Source of the DNA: a virus
Virus record (IMG/VR): IMGVR_UViG_3300020193_000059
Coordinates: 1-36,939 of that record
Length of the DNA stretch: 36,939 nucleotides
Direction: 5' to 3' (one strand)
Position 1 is the stretch's first letter. The number at the start of each line of letters is the position of its first letter. Below the pieces are notes generated by a model. That model saw only the letters and a program-made list of their open reading frames with translations. It was not told where the DNA came from and did no database searches. Below are positions 12,727-24,545 of the stretch, piece after piece. The position numbers and the translations under genes were made by a program.

Positions 12727-14577
12727 ATGTGGAGTTGTCCTCAAAAATATGAAACCAATTTAGAAGATTTAAATGAAACTTATCTTAAAACTTTGGTAGG
12801 GGAACTATCCGATGAAGAAGCAAGATTAAGTTTGATTAAATTTTTGCGCCACAATTTAACTTTCACAGTTGAGTTATTAACTGGAATTAAAATATCTCCA
12901 TTTCAAGAAATAACTTTAAGAGGGATGTTGAACAGAAATTATACGATGTGCGTATGGGGTAGAGGATGTGGGAAAACATTTATTGCGGCGGTTTTTTGTA
13001 TTCTTCAATCTATTTTTTATCCCGGTTCAAAAATTTTAATTGCCGGGCCGACATTTAGAACTTCTCGGTTTATTTTTAATAAAATAGAAGAAATTTCAGA
13101 AAGAAAAGATGCTGTATTATTTTTTCAAGCCGTAGGAGCAAAAATTAAACGTAATGACATCCACGAATTGAAGATTAATGAAGGTTCTATTATCGCCATA
13201 CCTCTCAACGGAGAAAAAATTCGAGGTTTTAGAGCGAATATATTACTTATTGATGAATATTTGTTAATGAGCAAAGAAATCGTAGAGACTGTCCTTATGC
13301 CATTTCTAGCTGCGCCACAAGACATGGAAGAGAGAATTAAAATTAGAAACATAGAAGACTCTTTGATTAAACAGGGGCTTCTTTCAGAAAAAGAAAGAAT
13401 CAAATTTGAAAATACAACAAAATTTATAGCTTTATCTTCAGCTTCATATACATTTGAGAATCTATATCTAACTTATTGCGAATGGATAAGCAAAATCAAC
13501 AAACCCCCAGAAGAGATAGAAGATGCTAAATATTTTATTTCTCAATTGTCTTGGGAAGCTCTCCCCCCGCATATGATAAATAAAACGGTTATTGAAGAAG
13601 CGGAAAGCGGCGGGGCCTCCAATGCTATTTTTCTTAGAGAGTATTGCGCTAGATTTACAGATGGCAGCGAAGGATATTTCGCGGCAAAAAAAATGTTTAA
13701 CTGCACAATCCCTCACTCTCAACTACCTCATACTTTAGTTAAGGGGCTACCAGATAAAAAATACATTTTAGCAATAGACCCAAGTTTTTCAAATAGTCCG
13801 ACCTCTGATGATTTTGCAATGGCCCTTTTAGAATTGGACGAGGAAAATAAACAAGCGATATTGGTTCATGCTTACGGAGAGCATGGGAAAGACCTAAAAG
13901 AACATATTCAGTATTTTTATTATTTGTTGACTCATTTTAATATTGTATTTATTGTAATTGACAATGCTGGATATAACTTTATTGATGCCGCAAATGAACA
14001 TGAACTTTTTGCTAAAAACAAACTCAATTTAAAATGGATGAACTTTGAAAGTAGTCTTGATGAGCCAGATTATTCAAAAGAAATAAAATCGGCCAAACGC
14101 CAGCATAACTTAGAACATAAAAGAATTGTTTTTAAACAGGTATTTGGAAGCAACGATTTTATACGAAAGGCCAACGAGCATTTACAAGGAAATATTGATT
14201 TTAAAAGGATTTGGTTTGCATCGAAAAGTGCCGGAAATGCTTCTGCATTTGACAGGGCTTTGACCGCTGGAATAAATTTTGATGTAGTTAAAGGAATTAT
14301 ACATGATGTAGAAACAGTGGGTGATTTTGTAGAATATTTGGACTCAATGATTGATTTGACAAAGATTGAATGTGCGCTAATTGAAGTTGGAACTAATGCC
14401 AGAGGGACACAAAACTTTGATTTGCCTTCTCATTTAAATAGGGAAACCACAGAAAATAGAGCTAGAAAAGACAATTATACGGCGCTTTTATTAGGAAATT
14501 GGGCTGTAAAAATTTACTACGATATGATAAATACTCCAGATGAACAGTTCGAAACGTTCGTTCCGACAATGATTTAA
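12727..14577 (+). CDS. Terminase large subunit (TerL)
   Basis: 616 residues. The ATPase domain has Walker A WGRGCGKT (77-84), Walker B ILLIDE (172-177) with catalytic E177, and FIALSSAS as the coupling motif. The RNase H-like nuclease domain has metal-binding acidic residues at D351 (ILAIDPSF), D412 (FIVIDNAGYN) and D509 (AFDRALTAG). TerL drives DNA into the prohead and cuts the concatemer. It starts 2 nt after the ERCC4 nuclease gene and is followed by a GTGTAATA motif that starts the fibre gene. Length and motif order are normal for the family. Confidence 0.93.
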   Translation: MWSCPQKYETNLEDLNETYLKTLVGELSDEEARLSLIKFLRHNLTFTVELLTGIKISPFQEITLRGMLNRNYTMCVWGRGCGKTFIAAVFCILQSIFYPGSKILIAGPTFRTSRFIFNKIEEISERKDAVLFFQAVGAKIKRNDIHELKINEGSIIAIPLNGEKIRGFRANILLIDEYLLMSKEIVETVLMPFLAAPQDMEERIKIRNIEDSLIKQGLLSEKERIKFENTTKFIALSSASYTFENLYLTYCEWISKINKPPEEIEDAKYFISQLSWEALPPHMINKTVIEEAESGGASNAIFLREYCARFTDGSEGYFAAKKMFNCTIPHSQLPHTLVKGLPDKKYILAIDPSFSNSPTSDDFAMALLELDEENKQAILVHAYGEHGKDLKEHIQYFYYLLTHFNIVFIVIDNAGYNFIDAANEHELFAKNKLNLKWMNFESSLDEPDYSKEIKSAKRQHNLEHKRIVFKQVFGSNDFIRKANEHLQGNIDFKRIWFASKSAGNASAFDRALTAGINFDVVKGIIHDVETVGDFVEYLDSMIDLTKIECALIEVGTNARGTQNFDLPSHLNRETTENRARKDNYTALLLGNWAVKIYYDMINTPDEQFETFVPTMI

Positions 14578-16449
<1,872 letters not shown>

Positions 16450-16456
16450 TAGCCAC

Positions 16457-18310
16457 ATGAAAAAAAGCAAAACAATAAAAAAAACCAAAGAATTAGACTC
16501 ATTACCTTTGGTCACTGAAGCGTCAGACAAGACAAGAAGAAATGTTGCTGGTGTAATAGAAAGGACAGATAGATTTAGTAATATCCAAGATGGAATAGTC
16601 CCATTTAAAGAAAGTAGCAAACAGGGAAGTTCTACAATTACGGTTAGAGATGCGGTTGTTCTATGTCAAAAGGCTTATTATAATTTTTCTGTATTTAGAA
16701 ATGTTATTGATTTAATGACCGAATTCTCAACTACAGACATATTTTTCAAGGGAGGAAATGAAAAGTCTCGCAGTTTTTTTGATGCATTTTTCAAAAAAAT
16801 AAACAGTTGGGATTTGCAGGATAGATTTTATAGAGAATATTATCGTTCTGGAAATGTTTTTTTGTATAGATTTGAGGCAACCCTTAAATCGGAAGATGTT
16901 AATAAAATCACACAAGTATATGGAATTTCTCATGCGGGAAAGAAGGTGTTACCTTTTAAATATGTCATTCTCAATCCTGCCGACATTGCATTGACTGGAA
17001 CAATTAATTTTGGCTCTGGTATTTATTCTAAAATTTTGTCTGATTACGAATTGGCAAGATTGAGAAAACCACAAACCGATGAAGATAAAGAATTCCTTGA
17101 CAGTCTTCCGAAAGAAGTTAGAGACGCTATCTCAAAAAACACCAACCTAACAGTCCTCATACCATTAACAGCAGATAATGTTTGCGTTGTGTTTTATAAA
17201 AAACAAGATTATGAACCATTCTCTGTTCCAATGGGTTATCCAGTCCTCGAAGATATAAACGCAAAATACGAAATGAAAAAAATAGATATAGCTTTGGCTA
17301 GAACTATACAACAAGTCGTTTTATTAGTCACTTGTGGGACAGAGCCGGAAAAGGGAGGAGTAAATCCTAAAAACGTTGCTGCTTTACAAAAGATATTTGA
17401 AAATCAATCCGTTGGAAGAGTTTTGGTTGCTGATTATACAACAAAAGCAGAATTCATAATTCCTAAAATCTCAGAACTTCTTGACACTAAAAAATATGAA
17501 ATCATTGATAAGGATATTAATGTTGGTTTGAATAATATTTTTGCTGGTGGAGAGAAGTTTGCAAATCAAACGGCAAAAGTAGAAATTTTTGTGTCAAGAT
17601 TACGTCAGGCTCGCGCAGCGTTTATTAATAACTTTTTGGAGCCAGAGATTAAAAAAATTTCAAAAGAGATGGGATTCAAAACCTATCCTACACCATATTT
17701 GGAAGAAATAGATTTAAAAGATGACGGAGTTTATGCCAAAATTTATACTCGTTTGGCTGAACTAGGAATTATTACTCCAGAAGAAACAATTAGAGCCATT
17801 GAGACAAATAGACTGCCAGACCCAGAGGAGTCCATAGATTCACAAATGACATTCAAAAAACACAAAGGGGATGAACTTTATATCCCTCTTATTGGGGGCT
17901 CTCAACCCAAAACAAAAGACGCATCAAGCGGCCGTCCATCTGGGACAAAGGGTATTCCCCAATCAACAAAAAATATTTCCCCAATTGGAGCATCTCAAAA
18001 GAATTTTAGCGTTTCAAAAATAAAAGAAAATTTAATTCTTAGTCAAGAATTAGAAGAAGTGGTTACTAAAATTTTCAAGAAAAAATCCAAACTTAAAAAA
18101 ATAGGAGAAGTAGAACAAAAAGTAATTGAGGCAGTCAGCCAAACGATAATGGCAAATGAAACGTCAGATAAATGGATTTCTAGCGCAGAAAAATATTGCG
18201 AAAACCCTACTGATACAAATAAAGACCGTTTAAATGAAATTAGCGAAATCGCCGCAGCACATAATCTTGATTTTTATTTAGCAACCGTATTATTAAATAG
18301 CAAGATTTAA
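16457..18310 (+). CDS. Portal protein
   Basis: 617 residues. A segment near residues 60-140 (DAVVLCQKAYYNFSVFRNVIDLM, then FKKINSWDLQDRFYREYYRSGNVFLYRF) follows the pattern of phage portals. The stretch GGEKFANQTAKVEIFVSRLRQARAAFINNFLEPEIKKI matches the long helix before the crown, and ITPEETIRAIE is usual near the end of the core. The C-terminal extension is lysine- and serine-rich. The portal forms the dodecameric vertex for DNA passage. An intervening fibre gene separates it from TerL. There is no GTGTAATA motif, so it is likely read from the upstream unit. Confidence 0.85.
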   Translation: MKKSKTIKKTKELDSLPLVTEASDKTRRNVAGVIERTDRFSNIQDGIVPFKESSKQGSSTITVRDAVVLCQKAYYNFSVFRNVIDLMTEFSTTDIFFKGGNEKSRSFFDAFFKKINSWDLQDRFYREYYRSGNVFLYRFEATLKSEDVNKITQVYGISHAGKKVLPFKYVILNPADIALTGTINFGSGIYSKILSDYELARLRKPQTDEDKEFLDSLPKEVRDAISKNTNLTVLIPLTADNVCVVFYKKQDYEPFSVPMGYPVLEDINAKYEMKKIDIALARTIQQVVLLVTCGTEPEKGGVNPKNVAALQKIFENQSVGRVLVADYTTKAEFIIPKISELLDTKKYEIIDKDINVGLNNIFAGGEKFANQTAKVEIFVSRLRQARAAFINNFLEPEIKKISKEMGFKTYPTPYLEEIDLKDDGVYAKIYTRLAELGIITPEETIRAIETNRLPDPEESIDSQMTFKKHKGDELYIPLIGGSQPKTKDASSGRPSGTKGIPQSTKNISPIGASQKNFSVSKIKENLILSQELEEVVTKIFKKKSKLKKIGEVEQKVIEAVSQTIMANETSDKWISSAEKYCENPTDTNKDRLNEISEIAAAHNLDFYLATVLLNSKI

Positions 18311-18319
18311 GATGAATAT

Positions 18320-18934
18320 ATGGGTTCACCTTATAATTTTCTGCAAAAACTATCTGTTGATATTTCTTCAAGAGAAATTGGCGTAGATAAATTCCATCCA
18401 TACACATTTGGAAGTGAAACTTGTTTTTCTAAATTTACATTAAGTGGTATAGTTTATGGAGGGCCAAGTGATTCTGGAAAATTAGACTTTGTTTTTAAAA
18501 GTGGTTCGCTTATTGCTTGTCCCATCGACAGTGGTGTTTATACAGTAAATCTGACCGGGGGCTTTTTCCCTGCCGATGGCGATTTAAATATTTATAATTT
18601 TCTTTTAAGTGGAGAATTGTTTGGAGAGTCAGACATTTTATCTGGAGTAGATGTTGTAATTAGTGGAGAGTGGTCTGGACTTGTATCTGACGTTAGTGAA
18701 ATTAATTTTGCATTTAGTGGAGAATGGCAAGAAGACGTAAGAGAAACTGGAAGATTTTCAGTAGCCTTTCCTTCGGGTAATATAATTGGGCTTTATCAAG
18801 ATAATTGTGATGTAGATTTATTTTTATTTACGGGCGTATATGTATCTGGATTTATGACTTTCAATAGGCCAATTACAGGAGAGGATTTGGTAAATTTAAA
18901 TTTGTTTATTTTTACGGGTTCTTATCAGGGGTAA
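18320..18934 (+). CDS. Virion protein made of short beta repeats
   Basis: 204 residues. After about 30 residues, the protein is a string of about eight units of 18-27 residues, each ending in a strand such as FTLSG, FVFKSG, VNLTG, FLLSGE, VVISGEW, FAFSGEW, FLFTG and FIFTG. This spacing suggests a beta-solenoid or repeated small sandwiches. It lies between the portal and two fibre-like proteins, and these share the same Ser/Thr-Gly habit, so it is probably a virion surface or tail protein. I recognise no family. Confidence 0.65.
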   Translation: MGSPYNFLQKLSVDISSREIGVDKFHPYTFGSETCFSKFTLSGIVYGGPSDSGKLDFVFKSGSLIACPIDSGVYTVNLTGGFFPADGDLNIYNFLLSGELFGESDILSGVDVVISGEWSGLVSDVSEINFAFSGEWQEDVRETGRFSVAFPSGNIIGLYQDNCDVDLFLFTGVYVSGFMTFNRPITGEDLVNLNLFIFTGSYQG

Positions 18935-18976
18935 TAATCTTGAAAAATTCAAAAAAAGAAATTATAATAAAATTAA

Positions 18977-18984
18977 GTGTAAAT
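18977..18984 (+). promoter_or_regulatory. GTGTAAAT variant of the late motif before 18994
   Basis: A one-base variant (GTGTAAAT) ends 9 nt before ATG 18994, similar to the spacing at other sites. Confidence 0.4.
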
Positions 18985-18993
18985 CAATGATAT

Positions 18994-21684
18994 ATGGATA
19001 TGCGAACGCAATTGGAATACGGCTTAGAAGGAGCTTTCAAGGTAGATATTTTTGATAAAGATGGCAAATTGCTTGAAACTACAGATTATTTTTCCAATTT
19101 CATTACTCAAACAGGGCTTTTGTATCCATTAACTTATGGTTTTGCAGATTGTTTTAGATTTTTGTCTATAGGCAGTTCGTCTTCCGCTAATACTTTAAAT
19201 ACTACTGGACTCGTTTCTCCAATTACGACAATTCAAACAAATGGTTCCCCATCAGTTCAGGATGGTAGATATTTAAATAAAAACGCCTATCATGGAGGCC
19301 TAGATGGAGCCTGTGGAACAATTATAGCTCGTTCTGGCCCAATTATGTATCGTGGTTGGAATATCCCAAGTGGGGGGGCATTAACTACTGCCGCAGTAAA
19401 TATTAATGAATTTATGGTTTCGCCGAGCTCTGGCACAGACCCAAGTGGTAAATATGCTTTTAGCAGAGTAGTTAAGTCTGTCACGATTCCAGCTAATACT
19501 CGTTCTATTATCTCTTATCAATTGCAGATTAAAATACTAAACACTGGGATAACTCATTTTTATTCAGGAGCATTTAAAACTGGTAATGCAAATGTAGAAA
19601 ATGATTTATCTATAGTCAAAGAATGGGAAACTCTTTCTGGCTATTATAGACAGGTTTATCATGGTTTAAGATGCGTGGACGTTGAGGGAGCTACATTTGT
19701 GCCTAAATATGGTGATGGCATGGAACCCGGTAAAAGAGATTTATCTTTAATCAAAATATATTTTTCTCCAGATAATAGTCAATTTGACGTTTCTAAATCA
19801 GGCGGCTCACAGTCTAATGAAACTAAAGCTTATGCCGCCGATGGACTTTATCAATTGTCAGTTGGTCATAATTTGAGACAAACTGCGGGCCTTTCTGAGT
19901 CTGAATTTTACAATAATTTTAATTTAACACCTTCGGATATTCCTGATGATGCTGACCCAAATGCCTTAAAAGTAGATATACGTCTAAATGGTGTAGCTGT
20001 TCCAAAAACTTCAAATTATACACAGTCAGTTGCGGGTATAAATTACAACAATACGGTTTACGATTATTTAACTAGGGAGACTCCTATCTCTATCGCCACG
20101 CAGGGCGCGACTGGAATAGATGATTCGGTAATTGATTTAGGAAACAGAAGGGTGATGTCTTCATTGACGATTAATATTCCATTTAATTATTCTGCGTTGA
20201 CAACCGGAAGAAAGAAAACCTTAACAAGAAAATTATTTTTTCCTCCGGTCAATAATTTAGGAAAAAATTCTAGGTTTGGGGCCTTTGTCTGCGCTTTTAA
20301 AAATGGAAATACATATTGGCCAATGGTGGATTGTCTTTTATATGACAATTCTGGACGCGCATTGATGCAGCATTATAGAAGCATAGATGGAGCCCATTTA
20401 ACTGAACGTGGAACAGGAGTTATTGATGGATATTTTCATTCTGCACCAGTTGGTTCTGGTAATTTTTTGGTTAGATTTGTTAATGGGCCGGGAAGTGGTG
20501 CATTTAACCATATTGGTGCATTTGACCATATTTTATTTTCTGGTATTTCTGGTAATCCTGCTTATGGCATTTTTACTAGTGGAGTAAATATAGGAACTGG
20601 AGTTTATGGTTCTACTGGCACGGCTTTCTCCGGATACTCTAATGGTTGGGGAGCAGTTTATGGACATGAACGATTCAGTGGCGTGGAGTATGGTATTGTT
20701 GACCATTCTCTTACTGCCAACACTCCTCCATCTCGTTCTGGAGTCTTATATTGGCCAACTATACAAGGCGGTAAGTCTCAAATGGGTTTTGCTGTCTCCG
20801 GATTAAAATATCTTAAAACTGGCATAGGAGTTATATCTGACCCAGAGTTTTATTTTAATAGCAGCCGTCAGATGGTTAATAACATTGTTTTTGCTCCAAT
20901 TGCTTCTGGAACTTTGGCTCCAACTGGGTTGGATTGGTTTTTGAATACTGTTGATTCTCCATTATCTTTTACTGGTAATAGTGAGCCTATTATTTATAAT
21001 GGATATTTTCTAACAAACACAAGATATACAGGAACTAAAGAGGCCACAGAAAACTTAAATGAGGATAATTTTATAAACGAAATTTCTTCGGACGTTTTTG
21101 TGAGCGGAAAAATCTCAGGGTATATTTATCCATTAACAGGATTCACTGGAACAATAGAAGGATTAACAATCACAAGTGGGTTCCCAACTACTTATTATCC
21201 ATTTACTGTAAATACTGGTTTGTTAAATGTTACTTATGTAAGTGGGTTCAGTGAAGTATCTCGCAACGTAATAAGAGTAAATAGTCTTTTCGCAAGTGTG
21301 ACAGAAAGATTATCTGGCCTCGGTTTTAACGCCTCCTCTGGGGAACGCTTCGGTGTGTTCTTCTCTGGAGCTTACGGAACAGGAGTTCCAATTTATTTAA
21401 GTTATATGTCTGGCGCTCAGGCGGAAGGATATAATTGGCACGCTCATTCTTATCTAACTGGGTCTGTTAATATGACTGATTTCTTAGCTCCTACTGGAGT
21501 ATTATTACATTCTGAAGCGTTTCGATTGTTGCCAAATCACGGTTATCCACAAATGGGAGAAAATTATCCAGTTAATTTTGGAGGGACATATCCTGCATTA
21601 AGTTTTGATAATACATTAGAAATGTATATGGATTTAATTTGGTCTGCAAATTGTGCGGGCGTTGCAGGCTGCATAGACCCTTAA
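18994..21684 (+). CDS. Large adhesin-type tail/virion protein
   Basis: 896 residues. The N-terminal third (GAFKVDIFDKDGKLLETTDYF, SNFITQTGL, GFADCFRFLSIGS) and the C-terminal end (a PALSFDNTLEMYMDLIWSANC-type motif, then GC near the end) are shared with the protein at 21695-23062. The large middle (about residues 410-840) is unique and rich in S/T-G pairs and aromatic residues, as in receptor-binding fibres. It is most likely a tail-tip or fibre protein. It heads a two-gene unit with its paralog 10 nt downstream. Confidence 0.7.
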   Translation: MDMRTQLEYGLEGAFKVDIFDKDGKLLETTDYFSNFITQTGLLYPLTYGFADCFRFLSIGSSSSANTLNTTGLVSPITTIQTNGSPSVQDGRYLNKNAYHGGLDGACGTIIARSGPIMYRGWNIPSGGALTTAAVNINEFMVSPSSGTDPSGKYAFSRVVKSVTIPANTRSIISYQLQIKILNTGITHFYSGAFKTGNANVENDLSIVKEWETLSGYYRQVYHGLRCVDVEGATFVPKYGDGMEPGKRDLSLIKIYFSPDNSQFDVSKSGGSQSNETKAYAADGLYQLSVGHNLRQTAGLSESEFYNNFNLTPSDIPDDADPNALKVDIRLNGVAVPKTSNYTQSVAGINYNNTVYDYLTRETPISIATQGATGIDDSVIDLGNRRVMSSLTINIPFNYSALTTGRKKTLTRKLFFPPVNNLGKNSRFGAFVCAFKNGNTYWPMVDCLLYDNSGRALMQHYRSIDGAHLTERGTGVIDGYFHSAPVGSGNFLVRFVNGPGSGAFNHIGAFDHILFSGISGNPAYGIFTSGVNIGTGVYGSTGTAFSGYSNGWGAVYGHERFSGVEYGIVDHSLTANTPPSRSGVLYWPTIQGGKSQMGFAVSGLKYLKTGIGVISDPEFYFNSSRQMVNNIVFAPIASGTLAPTGLDWFLNTVDSPLSFTGNSEPIIYNGYFLTNTRYTGTKEATENLNEDNFINEISSDVFVSGKISGYIYPLTGFTGTIEGLTITSGFPTTYYPFTVNTGLLNVTYVSGFSEVSRNVIRVNSLFASVTERLSGLGFNASSGERFGVFFSGAYGTGVPIYLSYMSGAQAEGYNWHAHSYLTGSVNMTDFLAPTGVLLHSEAFRLLPNHGYPQMGENYPVNFGGTYPALSFDNTLEMYMDLIWSANCAGVAGCIDP

Positions 21685-21694
21685 AAAATGAACT

Positions 21695-23062
21695 ATGTCA
21701 TTAGATATAAAACTTCGGGGGCAATTTAAAATAGATGTATTTAATTCAAGCGATGAATTAGTATCTACTTCTGATTTTTTTGACAATTTTATAACTTCTA
21801 CTGGTTTGAGTTATATTTATGACACCGGATTTGCAGATACGTTTCGTTTTCTTTCTATTGGAAGTGGGACTGGACAAAATACTTTATATACAACCGGATT
21901 AGAATTTCCATATTCAGGATATTCTTATTTGAATGATTATGTAGGTGGAGCCTGCGGATATACAGAATTAACAAGCGGTTTGAGGCTTTATCGTGGGTGG
22001 CGTGTGCCTGATACAAGTTATTTGACTGAACCATTAGACATACAAGAATTAATGGTATCTCCTGATAGAGATAATACTTCAGGAAAATTTGCATTCTCCA
22101 GAATTTTAAAATCTTTTATGATTCCATCTGGTGACTATTCTGTTATTACTTATCGTTTAGGGATAACTGTGCCGACTGGAATTAGGCATTTTGCCAACAT
22201 AATAGACGCGAGCCAAGTTAATACAGACCCTTCAACTTGTAAAACATGGGGTAAATTATCTGGTCGGTATTCTCAGATTCATCATGGTCTTAAATTAATT
22301 ATTGGTGAAGACGTGTTCATTGGTTCGGCGGGTGGAGAAAATGGAGATAGTTTTACTCCTGAGCCATTTGGTTCTCCAATGGAGCCGTCCACTCCAGAAG
22401 GAAAATTAGTTTGTTATTTATCTACAGACGGTTATCAATTTCTAGTTAATAGTTTTTCTGGTGGAAAAATCTTTACTGGGGCTTTCAATCCTTATTACAA
22501 TGGAGTGGGAGCAAAACCATTTGGGAGTGGAGTTTGCACGTATCATTATAACATTTTTTCTCAGGATAATTTCGTTGTTACTAATAGCCTTTTAGATATT
22601 AGAAACAGTCGCCGCGGGACAACAAACACGGTGCCGATTCCAGTTCCAAACTCCTCTGATTTTAAGGAAGAAACTCCAACTATTGTTTTTACACATGAAG
22701 CACAAAATGTAGAAATTACCCCATTAAGTTTTGTGGCTACTGGAAGAAGTCGTTCTTTAGTTAGAGAAATGGGTTGGAACAGCGTCCAAAATAATTTCAT
22801 TGATGAAGAAGGAAACCCGCGAAGGTTAAAGTCATTAGTTTTGGCACAAAAAAATGAAGATAGTTCTTATCCGCTTGTAGATATGCTATTTGCCACAAAT
22901 GCGAGAGAACTTTTACCGAGCATCAACACTGGTGCTTTTACTTATAATCCAGACTCAATTACTGGAGAATATCCTTATGTTGACCTATTTGATAATTTAA
23001 CTTTGACTTTCAAAATGATTTGGTCTTCTGATTGTCCATCTGATGTGTCTGGGTGTGATTAA
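21695..23062 (+). CDS. Shorter adhesin-type virion protein, paralog of 18994-21684
   Basis: 455 residues. It has the same start pattern (GQFKIDVFNSSDELVSTSDFFDNFITSTGL, then GFADTFRFLSIGSG) and the same end pattern (FDNLTLTFKMIWSSDC...GC) as its larger neighbour, but lacks the long middle. Residues about 90-220 also align (YRGWRVP against YRGWNIP; FAFSRILKSF against YAFSRVVKSV). The pair arose by duplication, with later gain or loss of the middle. It probably assembles on the same tail or head site as the larger protein. Confidence 0.7.
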   Translation: MSLDIKLRGQFKIDVFNSSDELVSTSDFFDNFITSTGLSYIYDTGFADTFRFLSIGSGTGQNTLYTTGLEFPYSGYSYLNDYVGGACGYTELTSGLRLYRGWRVPDTSYLTEPLDIQELMVSPDRDNTSGKFAFSRILKSFMIPSGDYSVITYRLGITVPTGIRHFANIIDASQVNTDPSTCKTWGKLSGRYSQIHHGLKLIIGEDVFIGSAGGENGDSFTPEPFGSPMEPSTPEGKLVCYLSTDGYQFLVNSFSGGKIFTGAFNPYYNGVGAKPFGSGVCTYHYNIFSQDNFVVTNSLLDIRNSRRGTTNTVPIPVPNSSDFKEETPTIVFTHEAQNVEITPLSFVATGRSRSLVREMGWNSVQNNFIDEEGNPRRLKSLVLAQKNEDSSYPLVDMLFATNARELLPSINTGAFTYNPDSITGEYPYVDLFDNLTLTFKMIWSSDCPSDVSGCD

Positions 23063-23081
23063 TTTGACTGACGAAAAGACC

Positions 23082-23101
23082 CTATCCCTTTAGGGTAGCG
23101 G
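23082..23101 (+). terminator. Weak hairpin after the adhesin unit
   Basis: ACCCTA and TAGGGT pair over a 6-nt loop between the adhesin gene and the DUF1501 gene. There is no U-run, so intrinsic termination is uncertain; it might act as a processing site. Confidence 0.3.
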
Positions 23102-23138
23102 TTATTGACAGGAATCTCTTCAAATTATTTTGGTTTGA

Positions 23139-23146
23139 GTGTAATA
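23139..23146 (+). promoter_or_regulatory. GTGTAATA motif before the DUF1501 gene
   Basis: The motif ends 6 nt before ATG 23153, the same layout as at 3714 and 4426. A TTGACA at 23105-23110 lies further upstream with no good -10 at the right distance. Confidence 0.55.
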
Positions 23147-23152
23147 TAAGAT

Positions 23153-24544
23153 ATGAACAAGTTATTTTGCAACCAAAACGAATTGTCTTCTAAGGATTTT
23201 TTTCATACGCGTAGAGAGTTTCTGCAAAAAAGTGCAATGGGCATGGGTATTTTGGGCTTGGCTCCTCTTTTAGCTCAAGCCGATGGTCTTTCAACTAAAA
23301 ACCCACATTTTCCAGCTAAAGCAAAAAGAGTAATCCATATTTTCTTTGGGGGTGGTCAATCTCACATTGATACTTGGGACAATAAACCAGAGCTAGTCAA
23401 ATTAGATGGTTCTCAACTTGGTAATGGTATGAATGGTTTGGCTTGTGGTTCGCCATTTAAATTTAATAAAATGGGAAAAAGCGGAATAGAAGTTAGCGAA
23501 GTTTTTGAAAATATAGGTAAATTTATTGATGATGCCGTAGTTATTAGGTCAATGAACACGGATATTCCAGCGCATGAATTAGCTACTCTCATTATGAATA
23601 CTGGGTCTGCCAGATTTGTTCGGCCAAGTGTCGGCGCATGGGTTTGCTATGGTCTTGGAGGCATAAATCAAAATATGCCCGCTTTCGTCTCGTTAAGGTC
23701 GGGTGGAATTCCACTAGGCGGGACTCAAAATTTTGGAGCAGCATTTTTGCCGGGCGTCTATCAGGGAACTTCAATTAACACAACTCTTAATTCGGTAGAT
23801 AAGATGATTGAAAATATTAAATCTCAATATGTTTCTTTAGACGAGCAAAGAAAACAATTAGATTTACTCCAAAAGCTTAATTCAATTCATTCTCAAAATT
23901 TACAAAAAGAATCTGATTTAGAGGCTAGAATTGAATCTTTTGAAGTGGCGTTTAGGATGCAAGCGGAAGCCACAGACGCTTTTGATGTTTCTAAAGAAAC
24001 AAAAGAAACTAGAGAAAAATTTGGCGATACTGCTCAAGGTAAACAGATGTTATTGGCACGACGTTTGATTGAAAGAGGGGTGAGGTTCGTTCAAGTATTC
24101 ACGGGTGGTTGGGACACCCATGATGGACTTTCTCGTTCTTTGAGGAGTGCGGCAAACCAAGTAGATAAACCAATTGCAGCCCTCATTTCAGACCTTAAAG
24201 AAAAAGGGTTATTAGACAGCACACTTATCGTAATGAGCGGTGAATTTGGGAGAACTCCGCAACGAGATGGTCAAGGTGGACGCGATGGATTTGGAAGGGG
24301 ACACTGGAGCCAAGCTTTTAGTTCAGTTCTTATTGGCGGCGGTATCAAAGGCGGCACCGTATATGGCGCAACCGATGAATTTGGAGCGAAAATCATAAAA
24401 AACAAAGTTCACGTTCACGATTTACACGCTACTATATTAGCATTATTAGGATTTGACCATACAAAATTGACTTACTCATACAACGGAAGAGAATTTAGAC
24501 TTACCGATGTTCATGGTAATGTGGTTAAAGACATAATTGCATAA
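23153..24544 (+). CDS. DUF1501 family protein with Tat signal
   Basis: 463 residues. A twin-arginine signal (TRREFLQK, R20-R21, hydrophobic stretch, AQA-D site at 43/44) predicts folded export. The mature part has the marks of DUF1501 proteins, distant relatives of sulfatases and alkaline phosphatases: FFGGGQSHIDTWDNKP, GGWDTHDG (D321, H323), SGEFGRTP (362-369) and HVHDLHATIL (H420, H422, D423, H425). The length is normal for the family. In PVC bacteria such genes are commonly paired with PSCyt1/DUF1553 genes, as here, though the reaction is not known. It starts just after a phage-type promoter motif, so it looks domesticated. Confidence 0.88.
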   Translation: MNKLFCNQNELSSKDFFHTRREFLQKSAMGMGILGLAPLLAQADGLSTKNPHFPAKAKRVIHIFFGGGQSHIDTWDNKPELVKLDGSQLGNGMNGLACGSPFKFNKMGKSGIEVSEVFENIGKFIDDAVVIRSMNTDIPAHELATLIMNTGSARFVRPSVGAWVCYGLGGINQNMPAFVSLRSGGIPLGGTQNFGAAFLPGVYQGTSINTTLNSVDKMIENIKSQYVSLDEQRKQLDLLQKLNSIHSQNLQKESDLEARIESFEVAFRMQAEATDAFDVSKETKETREKFGDTAQGKQMLLARRLIERGVRFVQVFTGGWDTHDGLSRSLRSAANQVDKPIAALISDLKEKGLLDSTLIVMSGEFGRTPQRDGQGGRDGFGRGHWSQAFSSVLIGGGIKGGTVYGATDEFGAKIIKNKVHVHDLHATILALLGFDHTKLTYSYNGREFRLTDVHGNVVKDIIA

Positions 24545-24545
24545 T

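Noticed and set aside
23068-23095. Short stretch resembling part of 23S rRNA (GACGAAAAGACCCTAT)
   Set aside because: The match is only about 16 nt, and the surrounding sequence does not continue as rRNA. Chance similarity is the simplest explanation.
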